Notes: generated by a model from the sequence alone, not told the origin. Shown: positions 1-9,706, counted from the first letter of the stretch. The stretch: 57,290 bases of DNA from Mucilaginibacter sp. (GCA_025352225.1 JANXTT010000023.1:1-57290), one strand, 5' to 3'. Numbers and translations: made by a program.

Positions 1-2
1 TT

Positions 3-137
3 TTTATGCATCAGCACGATGAGCGTTACTCACCCGAATTATGCGATTACTTAGTGAAAAAACTAAATAAAGAACTTGGCTTAAATATTATAAGGCCTAA
101 GTTTATTGATAAGGATAAGGGATTGTTTGATTCATAA
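3..137 (+). CDS. C-terminal fragment of an unknown protein, cut by the window edge
   Basis: Frame 3 is open from the window edge to a TAA at 135-137 and gives 44 residues with a charged, normal-looking tail (...RYSPELCDYLVKKLNKELG, then ...KDKGLFDS). The other two forward frames stop early. The fragment is too short to assign a family, and no motif is recognised. About 170 AT-rich bases follow before the next gene, with no clear terminator. Confidence 0.55.
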   Translation, partial: FMHQHDERYSPELCDYLVKKLNKELGLNIIRPKFIDKDKGLFDS

Positions 138-307
138 AATAAAAAAATATTTTTATATAAATTAATTAACTCTAGGATATGTTTTTTATTGGTTAATTAA
201 TTGTTAATAATGTAATTAATGTTTCTTTATATTATTCTTTTTAATTGATAATGATGTTAATATTAAAAATTATATCTTTAAAGAGTTTACAAATAACCCC
301 TAATCTA

Positions 308-1785
308 ATGTTAAAAAATTTACTCCCGTATTTATTATTATTTATCCCTTTTTTATCTTTTGCTCAAAACGGCGTTGGTTTAATAAAAGATTTCAGTAAA
401 GATGTAAAAGGGTTCTCAAGAGCCTTACAGCTTAGCGACAAAGTAAATTTAGTAGAGGTTACTACCGATAATGAGCATTTCGATCTAATAGCTCTTGATG
501 CTAATATGAGTGTACTATGGAAAACTACCTTAAATGGATATTCATTATCATTTGGTAAATTTAAAGACAAAATATTGGTCATAGCCGCTACAGAATACAG
601 TTCTATGAATGGCTCAAATAACACCTATAAAGGATTTTTGATAGACCCAATCACCGGTAAAATATTATTAGAAAAGGTCGTTTATAATAATTCACAAGGT
701 TATGTTGAAAAACCATATTTCTTTCATGGCAAAGATGGTGCTTTTTTTAAACTTGCAGTTAGGCAAAATAACATGAAGCGTAAATTACATGTGGTTTACC
801 TGGGCCACTTGCTTTGTTGACAATTTACAAAATAGAGCATGATGCTAAACAAACAAAGGACATTACCGTAATGGATTTTGATGATAAGTTGGAGCCTATA
901 AATACTTTTCATCCGGAAATAAGTGATGATGAATTTATTACGATGATATGTAGCAATTCTGGTAGTTTATTTATAGCATGGTACAAAGATGGTGATGTAA
1001 ATGTATCAAAATATGCACAGGGGAAAACCGAAGTAACAGCACAGATCAATCAGAGTTTAGAAATACATAATGGATTTTCTAAAAACAATGCAGCGCAACT
1101 TTTCCTGTTTTATCCGTCTGTTAAAAATCCAGATTGTCTTTATTACAGTTTATTTTATAAAAATACGGATAACGATCCTGAGTTAACTGTTAGTAAAATG
1201 GATTTTACTAAAAAAAATAGCGAGGCTGTTACAGAGGTTTTTACACAAAGCCATATAAAAGAAATACACGAAGCATATATCCCTTTCGATAAAAAATTCG
1301 AGAAAACGCATAGCATTAATGGAAATTCATTAGAGGTTAGAGCAATGAGAGAGGAAAATGATAGACTATTAATATTTATGTCTTCACAAAACGCAGAATT
1401 TCAAACTAATACCGCACAATATTACGAAGGTTCATTGATAATTAATGGGTATGATTTGAATTTAAACACGAAGTATCAGCAAATATTCCCATCGGGTTAC
1501 GGAAGTCGTACAGGGTATTTTTACCCGGGATTTCATAAAGTTGAAAACTCATTATATATTGTGGCTAATTTAAATAATGACGGAACTCTTTATGGTAATA
1601 TGAACATAACCACTGGCGAATGGAATAATACGGTTCTTTTGCCTAAAGAGAAATTTAGTGGGGATAGTTTTGCGCATCCTAATATTACACTATGGTATGA
1701 AAAAGGCTTTATAATACCTTATGCACGAGTGAGGGGTATGATGAGAACAAACATGGATATTTCTTTACAGCAAATAGCTTATTAA
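308..1785 (+). pseudogene. Secreted protein of unknown function, split by a frameshift
   Basis: Two adjacent reading frames look like one gene of about 490 codons. The first runs from ATG 308 (an ATG 63 bases upstream at 245 is possible) to TGA 820 and begins with a good signal peptide ending ...PFLSFAQ. The second frame is open from 784, just after an in-frame TAA at 781-783, to TAA 1785, and has no convincing start of its own. Moving from the first to the second frame needs loss of one base (or gain of two) between about 784 and 820. No known domain is recognised; strand-like segments with alternating polar residues suggest a beta-rich periplasmic or surface protein. The break could be a true mutation or a sequencing error; no slippery heptamer lies in the interval where the shift must occur. 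Confidence 0.6.
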
Positions 1786-1823
1786 TATACTCAGCTGATA
1801 ATGTTTCTAAATTAAGTTTTACA

Positions 1824-1856
1824 GTATTGGTTTTCTCCAATATTAATATCCAATAC
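1824..1856 (+). repeat. Competing small inverted repeats upstream of the 1899 gene
   Basis: GTATTGG at 1824-1830 can pair with CCAATAC at 1850-1856. The same left arm (TATTGG, 1825-1830) can instead pair with CCAATA at 1837-1842 across a TTTTCT loop. The element ends 42 bases before the start of the outer-membrane protein gene. It may be a weak terminator for the preceding gene or a leader structure. Stems are short, so chance is possible. Confidence 0.3.
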
Positions 1857-1898
1857 CCCATCTCTAATTGAGGCAAACACCTCCTAGTTTAATTTTGA

Positions 1899-2549
1899 AT
1901 GAAAAAATCACTTTTATTTTTTTTAATATTTACCTGTTTTAAAGTTAGGGCACAACAAAACTCAGATATCAATATAGATCATTTTGATCACGGAGTAGGT
2001 ATAACACTAAGTACTGATTATGATGTTCCAATAGGTAATCTGGCTTATAGTTTTAAGCCCGCTATTGCCTATGGTGTTCATCTTACAACTTTTAATGATA
2101 ATTTTAATATTAACTATAGTGTAGGATATGAGGTATTTAAACCTAAGTTAGATACATTCTATTATAGCGTAGGAGCCGCAGATTATGGAACGATAAGCTA
2201 CCAAAACTTCTCTATTTTTTCGGCATATTTAGGTCCGGTATATAATTTTCGCGCAGCAAATCAATTCTGGATTTTTGCTGGTTTAAATTTGGGTGCCTAC
2301 TATACCAGATATGCTTATCAATCATCTGATAAATACGTATTCGATAATACAGATCTTCATGAAAAGGATTTATATATTGCCCCTAAAGCAGGGTTTACAT
2401 TTGTATTGTCAAACACATTATTGATAAGCTTACAATCAAAATATAACTTTTTTGCACCGTTAGGTAAAACAAAGTATAATAGCCGGGTTGGTACGCTTTA
2501 CAACTCTTTAGCAAGTGGCATTACTTTAACTTACAAGTTTTCAAAATGA
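1899..2549 (+). CDS. Outer-membrane beta-barrel family protein
   Basis: A 216-residue protein with an N-terminal signal peptide (about residues 1-18, ending ...KVRAQ) followed by alternating hydrophobic/polar strands rich in Tyr, Phe and Gly. It ends in a strand with an aromatic near the C-terminus (...GITLTYKFSK), typical of small outer-membrane barrels of Bacteroidota. Length fits an 8-10 strand barrel. No catalytic motif is seen. Its stop overlaps the start of the lipoprotein gene at 2546 by 4 bases (ATGA), so the two are probably translationally coupled and may act together at the cell envelope. The exact role is unknown. Confidence 0.6.
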   Translation: MKKSLLFFLIFTCFKVRAQQNSDINIDHFDHGVGITLSTDYDVPIGNLAYSFKPAIAYGVHLTTFNDNFNINYSVGYEVFKPKLDTFYYSVGAADYGTISYQNFSIFSAYLGPVYNFRAANQFWIFAGLNLGAYYTRYAYQSSDKYVFDNTDLHEKDLYIAPKAGFTFVLSNTLLISLQSKYNFFAPLGKTKYNSRVGTLYNSLASGITLTYKFSK

Positions 2550-3484
2550 AAAAATTATCATTAATAGTTTATACTGCAATAATCCTTTTAGGTAGTGGTT
2601 GCCAAAAAGGCGAATACCCTTATATTTCCAAAAGTGAGGTAAATAATCTTTTTGCCATTCAAAATCCAGCCGTCCAAAACGTAGCGTTTATTTATAACAA
2701 TGATGTTTATTACATGGCAGATTTTGATAAGCCTGCGCAAAAAGTAACCAATAGTATTGGTTTAAAAAAGTTTGTCAAAATGTCTCACGACCATACCAAG
2801 TTTGCTTTCATGGACGGATCAAATTTCATTGAAGTAGTGGACAATAAAGGGAAACTGATAACAACGATAACACAATATAACCAGGTAAAGATTTTTGATT
2901 GGAGTGCAGATGATAAGACATTATATATTTTAAACAATGCGCAAATGGTGTATTATGGCCCCGCAATGTCTTTGCCTATAACTTATCCGGGTATTATCGC
3001 AGGTTATTCAACAGAGGTATTATCAGCTTCGGTTTCTGTGGGCGGGGATTTTGCATATATTATACATGCATATGCCTATTCGTATGGCGACGTATATAAA
3101 CTGGTTATTAAGCCTGCGGGAAGTACAGCGGTAATTGTATACAATAATAATGATTATCCTTATTCTATGAATTATGTTAATTTTTCGTCAAATAAGCAAG
3201 ACCTTGTCGTAGGATATCGAGACGCTACAGATGTATCTTATAACTTTGAAAAATTAGATTTTTTTACCGAACTTAAAGCAAATCCAGATTTTTCCATACA
3301 AAGTTCTGAAACTTATTGTACCCCAGTTTACAAGAGCAATATCAACTATATGGTATCTGGGTATACGCCAAATGGTTCAAATAAAGTTACTCTTTTAGCA
3401 TCTTATGAATCAGACATTACAAAGAATAAGATCTTGACCCAATATAGTAGCACGGGCAATGGGTTATATACTGATTGGAAATAG
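2546..3484 (+). CDS. Putative lipoprotein with WD40/TolB-like beta-propeller character
   Basis: A 312-residue protein starting with a lipoprotein-type signal (hydrophobic stretch, then ...LLGSGC with Cys19 as the likely lipidated residue; the box is slightly atypical). The rest consists of repeats in which a strand such as VAFIYNNDVYYM or FDWSADDKTLYILNN alternates with loops, as in TolB/WD40-like propellers that report on cell-surface state. There is no catalytic motif. It is coupled to the upstream barrel gene by a 4-base overlap. Propeller assignment is by eye from the pattern, not from a domain match. Confidence 0.5.
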   Translation: MKKLSLIVYTAIILLGSGCQKGEYPYISKSEVNNLFAIQNPAVQNVAFIYNNDVYYMADFDKPAQKVTNSIGLKKFVKMSHDHTKFAFMDGSNFIEVVDNKGKLITTITQYNQVKIFDWSADDKTLYILNNAQMVYYGPAMSLPITYPGIIAGYSTEVLSASVSVGGDFAYIIHAYAYSYGDVYKLVIKPAGSTAVIVYNNNDYPYSMNYVNFSSNKQDLVVGYRDATDVSYNFEKLDFFTELKANPDFSIQSSETYCTPVYKSNINYMVSGYTPNGSNKVTLLASYESDITKNKILTQYSSTGNGLYTDWK

Positions 3485-3520
3485 TTGATCTAATTCCATA
3501 AACTAGGAAATAATAAGTAA

Positions 3521-4126
3521 ATGTATATCCCCAAGATCAATTTATTAACAGAAGAGGCTGAGGTATTAGCTTTTATTAAAAAGTATAGCTTTGCTACTAT
3601 CGTTACTACTAAAAAAAACGTTGCAAATGCGTCGCATTTGCCTTTTACTGTTAGTAAGATCGATCAAAATATCATATTAACGGGGCATTTTGCGAAGGCG
3701 AACCAACAATGGGAAGAGTTACTTGAAAGTAAAGTATTGGTGATCTTCACCGAGCCACACGCTTATGTATCGCCAAAACACTATGAAAGCGACCTCAATG
3801 TACCCACCTGGAATTATATTGCGGTACATGCTTACGGGCAAGCAAAAATAATTGAAGATGAAAGCCAAGCCCTTGCTTGCCTGGAAGCTATGATTAATGT
3901 TTATGAGGCTGATTATAAAAGCCAATGGGATAAGATGCCGCTTGATTATAAACTGAAAATGTTAAATGGAATTGTACCTTTCGAGATCGCAGTTACCGAA
4001 TTCCAGGCTAAACAGAAACTTAGTCAAAACCGATCAGCTATAGAAAAGAACAACATTATTACCGCGTTTGAAAATGGCGACGATAATGAAAAGCAAATTT
4101 CCGCATACATGAAAGGTATACTTTAA
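3521..4126 (+). CDS. PaiB-like FMN-binding split-barrel protein
   Basis: A 201-residue protein matching the PaiB family in length and motifs: N-terminal MYIPK, ...ATIVTT, ASHLPF, GHFAKAN, and the conserved segment around VPTWNYIAVHAYG (about residues 93-105). The family has the pyridoxamine-phosphate-oxidase-like split barrel that binds FMN or haem. Bacillus subtilis PaiB was described as a repressor of degradative enzymes and sporulation genes, but the biochemical role in Bacteroidota is not established. The next gene, a globin, begins 8 bases downstream, so the pair is probably one operon. A haem or redox link between them is plausible but inferred. Confidence 0.8.
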   Translation: MYIPKINLLTEEAEVLAFIKKYSFATIVTTKKNVANASHLPFTVSKIDQNIILTGHFAKANQQWEELLESKVLVIFTEPHAYVSPKHYESDLNVPTWNYIAVHAYGQAKIIEDESQALACLEAMINVYEADYKSQWDKMPLDYKLKMLNGIVPFEIAVTEFQAKQKLSQNRSAIEKNNIITAFENGDDNEKQISAYMKGIL

Positions 4127-4134
4127 ACTTAACT

Positions 4135-4530
4135 ATGAAACGAACCATAAATAACAAAGCTGCTATTGAATTTCTGGTAGTTGAGTTTTATAAAAAAGTT
4201 AAAAATGATACCGAGATAGGTTATATATTTAATGATGTAGCCAATTTTAAATGGGAAACGCATGTCCCAATAATGGTTAGTTTTTGGGAAACTATGCTGC
4301 TTGATAAAGTAACCTATAAGGGAAACCCCATGCTTGCACACATTGAACTTAATAAAAAAACACCATTGACACCTGCACATTTTGCCCAATGGAAAAAACT
4401 ATTTTTTGATACACTTAACGAAAATTTTGAAGGGGAGGGCGTTATGGAAGCTAAAAAACGGGTTGAGGCTATGAAAGGGCTAATGATGTTTAAGATTGAA
4501 CAAAGTAAAAATAAAGGCTTTATTCAATAG
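4135..4530 (+). CDS. Group III truncated haemoglobin
   Basis: A 131-residue globin of the short 2/2 type. The conserved group III pattern is visible: FKWETHVPIMVSFWETML (about residues 41-58), then KGNPMLAHIEL with the likely proximal His, then LTPAHFAQWKKLFFDTL. The protein should bind haem in the cytoplasm and react with O2, NO or peroxide; the exact physiological role of group III globins is unsettled. It lies 8 bases after the PaiB-like gene and converges with the minus-strand DUF1345 gene, leaving only 42 bases between them. Confidence 0.85.
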   Translation: MKRTINNKAAIEFLVVEFYKKVKNDTEIGYIFNDVANFKWETHVPIMVSFWETMLLDKVTYKGNPMLAHIELNKKTPLTPAHFAQWKKLFFDTLNENFEGEGVMEAKKRVEAMKGLMMFKIEQSKNKGFIQ

Positions 4531-4572
4531 GCTATTTTTGTACAAATTTAGTCCCTATAAAGAGCATATCTA

Positions 4573-5262
4573 TTATCCGATTAATCCGGATATCACGTTG
4601 ATACTTAAAGCTACAATTGCGGTATTGAATGCGAAGGAGATAAGCGCATGTAAAAGCGTTAGGCGGCGTATAGAACGCGATGATATTTCAACATCGGATA
4701 CTTGGAACGTCATACCTACAACGAATGAAAAATATACAAAGTCTAGATAATCAGGGGTGTAAAGCCCACCTGGGAATCTTAATCCTCCTACCACCTCATC
4801 AGGGCCATCAGTAGGGTCGGGAGTGTTGGTATAATACATATGCGCGTAACTCATTGTAAACACGGTGTGCATCATCCACCAGGAAACCACTACGGATGCT
4901 ATTGACATTAATACTTGTTCAGTAACATGCTCGTCATGCCCGCTTTTACTGGATTTTAACAAAAAAATAATGGCGAATAGGCTTACGCATGATGCTGTTA
5001 TTACAAATAGCAGAATACTAATTCGGCTGGAATCTTTTAAACTGGCCACTTTTCGCATTTCGCGGGGGTGCGAGGTTAAAATAATGGCCCAATCCATCAA
5101 GATAATAGAAAGAGCGCAACTGCCCCACGATAACATAATTAAAGCTGGTGCTGATATTTTATCCCAAACTAAAAACGTTACTATAGCAGTAACGGCTAAT
5201 GCAATATATAAACGATGAGCAGCATCAAAACGAATAAAAAAGTTTTTGCCTAATTTTATCAT
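4573..5262 (-). CDS. DUF1345 family integral membrane protein
   Basis: A 229-residue protein with about five to six hydrophobic helices. The conserved DUF1345 signature is clear: ...SYAHMYY, then GGLRFPGG, PDYLDFVYFSFVVGMTFQVS and SRSIRRLTLLHAL near the C-terminus. The family has no firmly established function; weak resemblance of its C-terminal half to potassium-channel-like membrane proteins has been noted but is unproven. It starts 4 bases after the stop of the YwbE gene on the same strand and follows argH, so argH-ywbE-DUF1345 probably form one transcript. Confidence 0.85.
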   Translation of the reverse strand: MIKLGKNFFIRFDAAHRLYIALAVTAIVTFLVWDKISAPALIMLSWGSCALSIILMDWAIILTSHPREMRKVASLKDSSRISILLFVITASCVSLFAIIFLLKSSKSGHDEHVTEQVLMSIASVVVSWWMMHTVFTMSYAHMYYTNTPDPTDGPDEVVGGLRFPGGLYTPDYLDFVYFSFVVGMTFQVSDVEISSRSIRRLTLLHALISFAFNTAIVALSINVISGLIG

Positions 5263-5266
5263 GGTG

Positions 5267-5467
5267 TTAATCTTCTTCTATAATTTCTGTAACACGGCCA
5301 ATTTGTCCATCTTCTAAGCGTACTTTAATGCCCCGCGAATGAAATGATGAACTAGTAAGCAAATCTTTAACTATGCCGCGTGTTTTTTTACCACTGCGCT
5401 GGTCTTTCTTCAAAATAATATTAACCTCTAAACCAGGGTAGATATCGCTGCGGTTTTGGCCGTTCAT
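5267..5467 (-). CDS. YwbE family small protein
   Basis: A 66-residue protein with the typical YwbE layout: NGQNRSDIYPGLEVNIILKK, then a RTGK-like QRSGKKTRGIV segment, then SSSFHSRGIKVRLEDG and GRVTEI. It looks like a small SH3/KOW-like beta barrel. The function of the family is unknown; the basic face could suggest nucleic-acid binding, but that is inference. It sits 6 bases downstream of argH and 4 bases upstream of the DUF1345 gene on the same strand. Confidence 0.85.
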   Translation of the reverse strand: MNGQNRSDIYPGLEVNIILKKDQRSGKKTRGIVKDLLTSSSFHSRGIKVRLEDGQIGRVTEIIEED

Positions 5468-5473
5468 AGGTAA

Positions 5474-6808
5474 CTAATTAACTAATTTATTAACAGCCTG
5501 CTCAACTTTATCAAAAGGGAACTGGCTAACTAGTTTTTGCATCGCTTCGGTAATCTGCGCATTGCCTAAATTGCCAATACTGCCCTCGTGCGTATGGTTA
5601 ACGTTTATATCGGGCTTAAATTCGCCATTTTCAATGGCATAGCCAACGTGTTTGTAAGCATCTCTAAAAGGCATTCCATTTAATACCAATCGGTTAACCT
5701 CCTCAACACTAAATAGGTATGCATATTTTGCATCCTCTAAAATATTACTCTTTACTTCCACATGTTCCAGCATAAAAGTGGCCATGTGCAGGCAATTTTT
5801 AATATCCGCAAATGCGGGAAACAGTAATTCTTTAAGTAATTGAAGCTCGCGATGGTAGCCCGATGGTAGGTTAGTAGTCATCATAGCTACATCGTTTGGC
5901 AGGGCCTGTAAGCGGTTGCAGCGGCCACGCATAATTTCCCATACATCAGGATTTTTTTTATGCGGCATAATGCTCGAACCGGTAGTTAGGTTTTCAGGGT
6001 AACTTACAAAAGCAAAATTCTGGCTCAAATACAAGCATTGATCCATAGCCATTTTAGCCAGCGTTGCCGCGATAGATGATAAGGCCTGTGCTATAATCCT
6101 TTCTGTTTTACCACGCCCCATTTGGGCATATACTACATTATAGTTCAGGTTTTCAAAACCCAGCAGTTGTGTGGTTAACGTTCTGTTTAGCGGGAACGAC
6201 GAGCCGTACCCAGCCGCAGAGCCTAATGGATTTTTATTGGTGATATGGTAAGCCGCTAATACCAATTCCAGATCGTCAATCAAACTTTCGGCATAAGCGC
6301 CAAACCATAAGCCGAAAGATGATGGCATGGCTATTTGCAAATGCGTATAGCCTGGCAATAAAGTGGCTTTGTGCTTTTCGCTCAGACTGATAAGTAAATC
6401 GAATAATTTTTGTACAGATTCTACAACTTCTTGTAATTCATTACGGAAAAATAGTTTAAGATCTACCAGAACCTGATCATTACGCGAGCGGCCACTATGT
6501 ATTTTTTTACCAGCCTCGCCAATTCGGAGGGTAAGCAGTAGCTCTACCTGCGAGTGAATATCTTCAACATGAGGTTCAATTTTAAAATTGCCGGCTAGTA
6601 TATCAGCATATATTTTTTTCAGCTCTTGCTGGATAATGATTAGCTCTTCATGAGCTAATAGCCCAACACTTTGGAGCATTTCTGTATGGGCCAGCGATCC
6701 CATCACATCAAAAGCAGCCATTTGTTCATCAAATTCCCGGTCCCGGCCAACGGTAAAGTTTTCTACCAGTTCGTTAACGTTGGTAGTTTTTTGCCATAAT
6801 TTGCTCAT
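5474..6808 (-). CDS. argH: Argininosuccinate lyase
   Basis: The 444-residue enzyme splits argininosuccinate into arginine and fumarate, the last step of arginine synthesis. Hallmarks of the fumarase/ASL superfamily are present: SGRSRNDQV (about 105-113), GYTHLQ with the catalytic His near 156, and the signature loop GSSIMPHKKNPD (277-288) with the catalytic Ser. It starts with MSKLWQK, as in many ASLs. The rest of the arginine pathway is not in this window. It is followed closely by ywbE and the DUF1345 gene on the same strand. Confidence 0.96.
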   Translation of the reverse strand: MSKLWQKTTNVNELVENFTVGRDREFDEQMAAFDVMGSLAHTEMLQSVGLLAHEELIIIQQELKKIYADILAGNFKIEPHVEDIHSQVELLLTLRIGEAGKKIHSGRSRNDQVLVDLKLFFRNELQEVVESVQKLFDLLISLSEKHKATLLPGYTHLQIAMPSSFGLWFGAYAESLIDDLELVLAAYHITNKNPLGSAAGYGSSFPLNRTLTTQLLGFENLNYNVVYAQMGRGKTERIIAQALSSIAATLAKMAMDQCLYLSQNFAFVSYPENLTTGSSIMPHKKNPDVWEIMRGRCNRLQALPNDVAMMTTNLPSGYHRELQLLKELLFPAFADIKNCLHMATFMLEHVEVKSNILEDAKYAYLFSVEEVNRLVLNGMPFRDAYKHVGYAIENGEFKPDINVNHTHEGSIGNLGNAQITEAMQKLVSQFPFDKVEQAVNKLVN

Positions 6809-6991
6809 GAATGCAAAGATGCTATAAATTATTTATTTAGGTAAATGTTGTAATAAATACATAACACCAGATTTACACTAACGTGTTGTACGATTTAAAA
6901 AGGAAAGAAAAGTTTCATTACCTCGACGATGTAAAACACTTTGGATTAAATAATTGTAACTTAATAGGGTTAAAATGAGGAATTATTGATT

Positions 6992-8131
6992 CTAACTGAT
7001 CACCTTTAAGGTCGCTTGTACGTACCGGGCTTTTTCAATAGCTTTTTCGCGGTCGGCATCAACAATGGTAACGTGGCCCATTTTGCGGAAGGGTTTTGTT
7101 AACGCCTTGCCGTAAAGGTGCACATATACGCCTTTGCATTTTAATACCTGCTCTAGGCCTTTATAAACTGCCGGCCCTTGGTAACCTGTTTCCCCCAATA
7201 GGTTTATCATTACAGCATGGTTAATATTGCCAGTATCACCTAATGGTTGGTTAAATATCGCACGTAAGTGCTGCTCAAATTGCGATACTATGTTACCTTC
7301 AATAGTTTGATGCCCGCTATTATGTGGCCTCGGTGCTACCTCATTCACCAATATTTTCCCACGCTTATCTAAAAACATCTCCACCGCAAGCAGCCCAACT
7401 ATTTTAAGGCATTCCGCAATTTTTTTGGCTATATGTTCGGCTTCGGCTTGTACTTGGGCAGGCAGGGTAGATGGCGATATTAAAAACTCAACCAGATTAG
7501 CCTGTGGGTTAAACTCCATCTCAGCTACCGGAAAAGTGCTGATATCGCCCTTTTCGTTTCTGGCAACAATAACGGCTATTTCTTTATCAAAATCAATAAG
7601 TTCTTCAATCAGGCTGGGTTCGGTAAAGGCTTTATATAAATAACTTTCATCAACAACTTTATATACGCCCTTGCCATCATAACCATCGCGCCTGAGTTTC
7701 TGAATATATGGGAAACGGATAATACTTTCTCTTAATTGCTGTGGCGATGAGATGATCTGAAAATCGGCGGTTGGAATGTCGTTCTCCTTAAAAAACTGCT
7801 TCTGTAAACCTTTATCTTGTATTAATCGAATGATGCGGGGTTGTGGATAAACCAACACGCCCTCTTTTTCTAACTGTTCAAGCGCGTCAACATTTACCTT
7901 TTCAATCTCTATGGTTACCATGTCAACCTTTTTACCAAAGTTGTAAACCGTTTCGTAATCACTTAACGAACCTAAAACAAACTCATCACAAAACTTGCGG
8001 CATGGTGCTTCGCGGTCAGGGTCGAGCACCTTGATATTTACATTATAATTAATAGCCTGCTGTATCAGCATCCGGCCTAACTGACCACCGCCAAGTATGC
8101 CTAATTTTAAATCCCCGTAAAAAGCTTTCAT
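6992..8131 (-). CDS. purK: 5-(carboxyamino)imidazole ribonucleotide synthase
   Basis: A 379-residue ATP-grasp enzyme of purine synthesis that uses ATP and bicarbonate to convert AIR to N5-CAIR. Visible marks are the N-terminal GILGGGQLGRML (preATP-grasp), QKLRRDGYDGKGVY of the ATP-grasp core, AVEMFLDKRGKILVNEVAPR with metal-binding Glu/Asn, and PHNSGHQTIEG. Length is normal. The partner purE is not in the window. It is transcribed divergently from icd with 117 bases between the starts. Confidence 0.96.
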   Translation of the reverse strand: MKAFYGDLKLGILGGGQLGRMLIQQAINYNVNIKVLDPDREAPCRKFCDEFVLGSLSDYETVYNFGKKVDMVTIEIEKVNVDALEQLEKEGVLVYPQPRIIRLIQDKGLQKQFFKENDIPTADFQIISSPQQLRESIIRFPYIQKLRRDGYDGKGVYKVVDESYLYKAFTEPSLIEELIDFDKEIAVIVARNEKGDISTFPVAEMEFNPQANLVEFLISPSTLPAQVQAEAEHIAKKIAECLKIVGLLAVEMFLDKRGKILVNEVAPRPHNSGHQTIEGNIVSQFEQHLRAIFNQPLGDTGNINHAVMINLLGETGYQGPAVYKGLEQVLKCKGVYVHLYGKALTKPFRKMGHVTIVDADREKAIEKARYVQATLKVIS

Positions 8132-8212
8132 TTTATTGATACAAGTTTAGGTCAAATCTTTGAAAAAGCCTAGATCATTTAACAAATTGACTGCTAATTA
8201 GCCTATAACCCT

Positions 8213-8220
8213 TATATTTG
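8213..8220 (+). promoter_or_regulatory. Bacteroidota-type -7 promoter element of icd
   Basis: The octamer TATATTTG fits the TAnnTTTG -7 consensus of the Bacteroidota primary sigma factor. It lies 28 bases before the ATG of icd. A possible -33 TTG (8187-8189, within AATTGAC) is upstream with a spacing of 23, somewhat longer than usual. The expected start of transcription is about 8227. Confidence 0.5.
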
Positions 8221-8248
8221 CACCGTTTTGCACACTTAACACATTTTT

Positions 8249-9706
8249 ATGAAGACAAAAATAGCAGTAGCCAAAGGCGATGGGATAGGTCCGGAAATTA
8301 TGGACGCCGTTCTGAGAATATTTAATGCCAATGATGTACAGCTTGATTATGAATTTGTTGAAATGGGAAAGTCATATTTTGATGCCGGGCATTCTACCGG
8401 GATGACGGACCAAGCCAAGGAGGCTATTGAAAAATATGGCATTCTGTTTAAGGGCCCAATGGAAACCCCGAAAGGCAAGGGGGTAAAAAGCATCAATGTT
8501 ACCGCGCGCAAGGTATGGAACACTTATGCCAACCAGCGTGATTTTAAAACCTTAAACGGTGTTGAAACGGTTTTCTCGAAAGCGGGTATTAAAATTGACA
8601 TGACGATAGTTCGTGAGAACATAGAAGATACTTACGGCGGTATTGAACATATGATAACCAATGATGTTGCTGTTGGCCGCAGAATCATAACCCGCCCAGG
8701 TTCGGCACAGGTTATCAAATACGCTTTTGAAATGGCGAAACGCAAGGGATATAAAAAAGTATTCTGCGGGCATAAAGCGAATATTATGAAACTGACCGAT
8801 GGTTTGTTTCTGGAAACATTTTACGATATAGCCAAAAATTATCCTGAAATACAAGCATCAGATATTATAGTTGATGACCTGTGTATGAAACTGGTGAGCC
8901 ATCCCGAGATCTTCCAGGTGTTGGTACTGCCTAACTTACAGGGCGATATTGTGTCTGATCTTTGCGCTGGCCTGATCGGTGGACTAGGCTTTGCTCCATC
9001 GGCTAACATTGGCGATAATATATCCATTTTTGAGGCCGTACACGGTACCGCGCCCGATATTGCTGGTAAAAATATTGCTAACCCTACGGCGTTACTATTA
9101 TCAGGCATTTCAATGCTGCGTTATCTGGGCTTTACCGGCCATGCTGCCACCATTGAGAACGCTTTGCTCTATACACTTGAACAAGGCATACATACCGGCG
9201 ATTTTGGTAACCGTTCAACCCCCTCGGCCAATACTACCGCATTCGCAGATGCTATTATAGCTAATTTAGGTAAGCACCCGGCTATTGGCGGCGCGTTTGC
9301 GCAACCAAATTTTGAATGCAAAACAAATATGGATTTTGAACCGGCAAAAAACAAAATGACCGAGTCGGAACCAAATGTTAAAACAGAGATAGCCGGTGTT
9401 GACCTTTTTGTTGAATCAACATTACAACCCAAAGAACTAGCCGAATTGGCCAAGACCAAGTTGAACGAAAAATTCCAGATCGTGATGTTATCAAACCGGG
9501 GCACGCAGGTTTGGCCAACCGGATCCATATACACCGAATTGGTGAATCAGTACCGCATCCGTTTCGAAAAAACACATACCACACTAACCCAAAAGGATGT
9601 ACTGCATTTAGCTGCCGATATATCGGAAGTGGTAAGAGTATGCAGTGTAGAGTTTTTGATGATATTTGACGGTAAGTTGGGATACTCGCTGGCGCAGGGG
9701 CAATAG
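8249..9706 (+). CDS. icd: Isocitrate dehydrogenase, Thermus-type long form
   Basis: A 485-residue decarboxylating dehydrogenase making 2-oxoglutarate from isocitrate in the TCA cycle. N-terminal GDGIGPEIM, the substrate loop VRENIEDTYGGIEH, the active-site region GHKANIMKLTDGLF, DDLCMKLV and GDIVSDLCAGLIGGLG, and the nucleotide-binding EAVHGTAPDIAG all match the isopropylmalate/isocitrate dehydrogenase family. A C-terminal extension of roughly 140 residues (about 345-485) is as in the long Thermus thermophilus-type enzyme, which uses NADP; cofactor choice here is inferred. It is monocistronic or leads into the MFS gene 96 bases downstream. Confidence 0.92.
   Translation: MKTKIAVAKGDGIGPEIMDAVLRIFNANDVQLDYEFVEMGKSYFDAGHSTGMTDQAKEAIEKYGILFKGPMETPKGKGVKSINVTARKVWNTYANQRDFKTLNGVETVFSKAGIKIDMTIVRENIEDTYGGIEHMITNDVAVGRRIITRPGSAQVIKYAFEMAKRKGYKKVFCGHKANIMKLTDGLFLETFYDIAKNYPEIQASDIIVDDLCMKLVSHPEIFQVLVLPNLQGDIVSDLCAGLIGGLGFAPSANIGDNISIFEAVHGTAPDIAGKNIANPTALLLSGISMLRYLGFTGHAATIENALLYTLEQGIHTGDFGNRSTPSANTTAFADAIIANLGKHPAIGGAFAQPNFECKTNMDFEPAKNKMTESEPNVKTEIAGVDLFVESTLQPKELAELAKTKLNEKFQIVMLSNRGTQVWPTGSIYTELVNQYRIRFEKTHTTLTQKDVLHLAADISEVVRVCSVEFLMIFDGKLGYSLAQGQ

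Noticed and set aside
742..754. Run of seven Ts followed by AAAC, resembling a -1 slippery site, upstream of the frameshift
   Set aside because: The phase is wrong for X XXY YYZ, and the -1 frame stops at once (TAA at 748-750), so it cannot explain the split gene.
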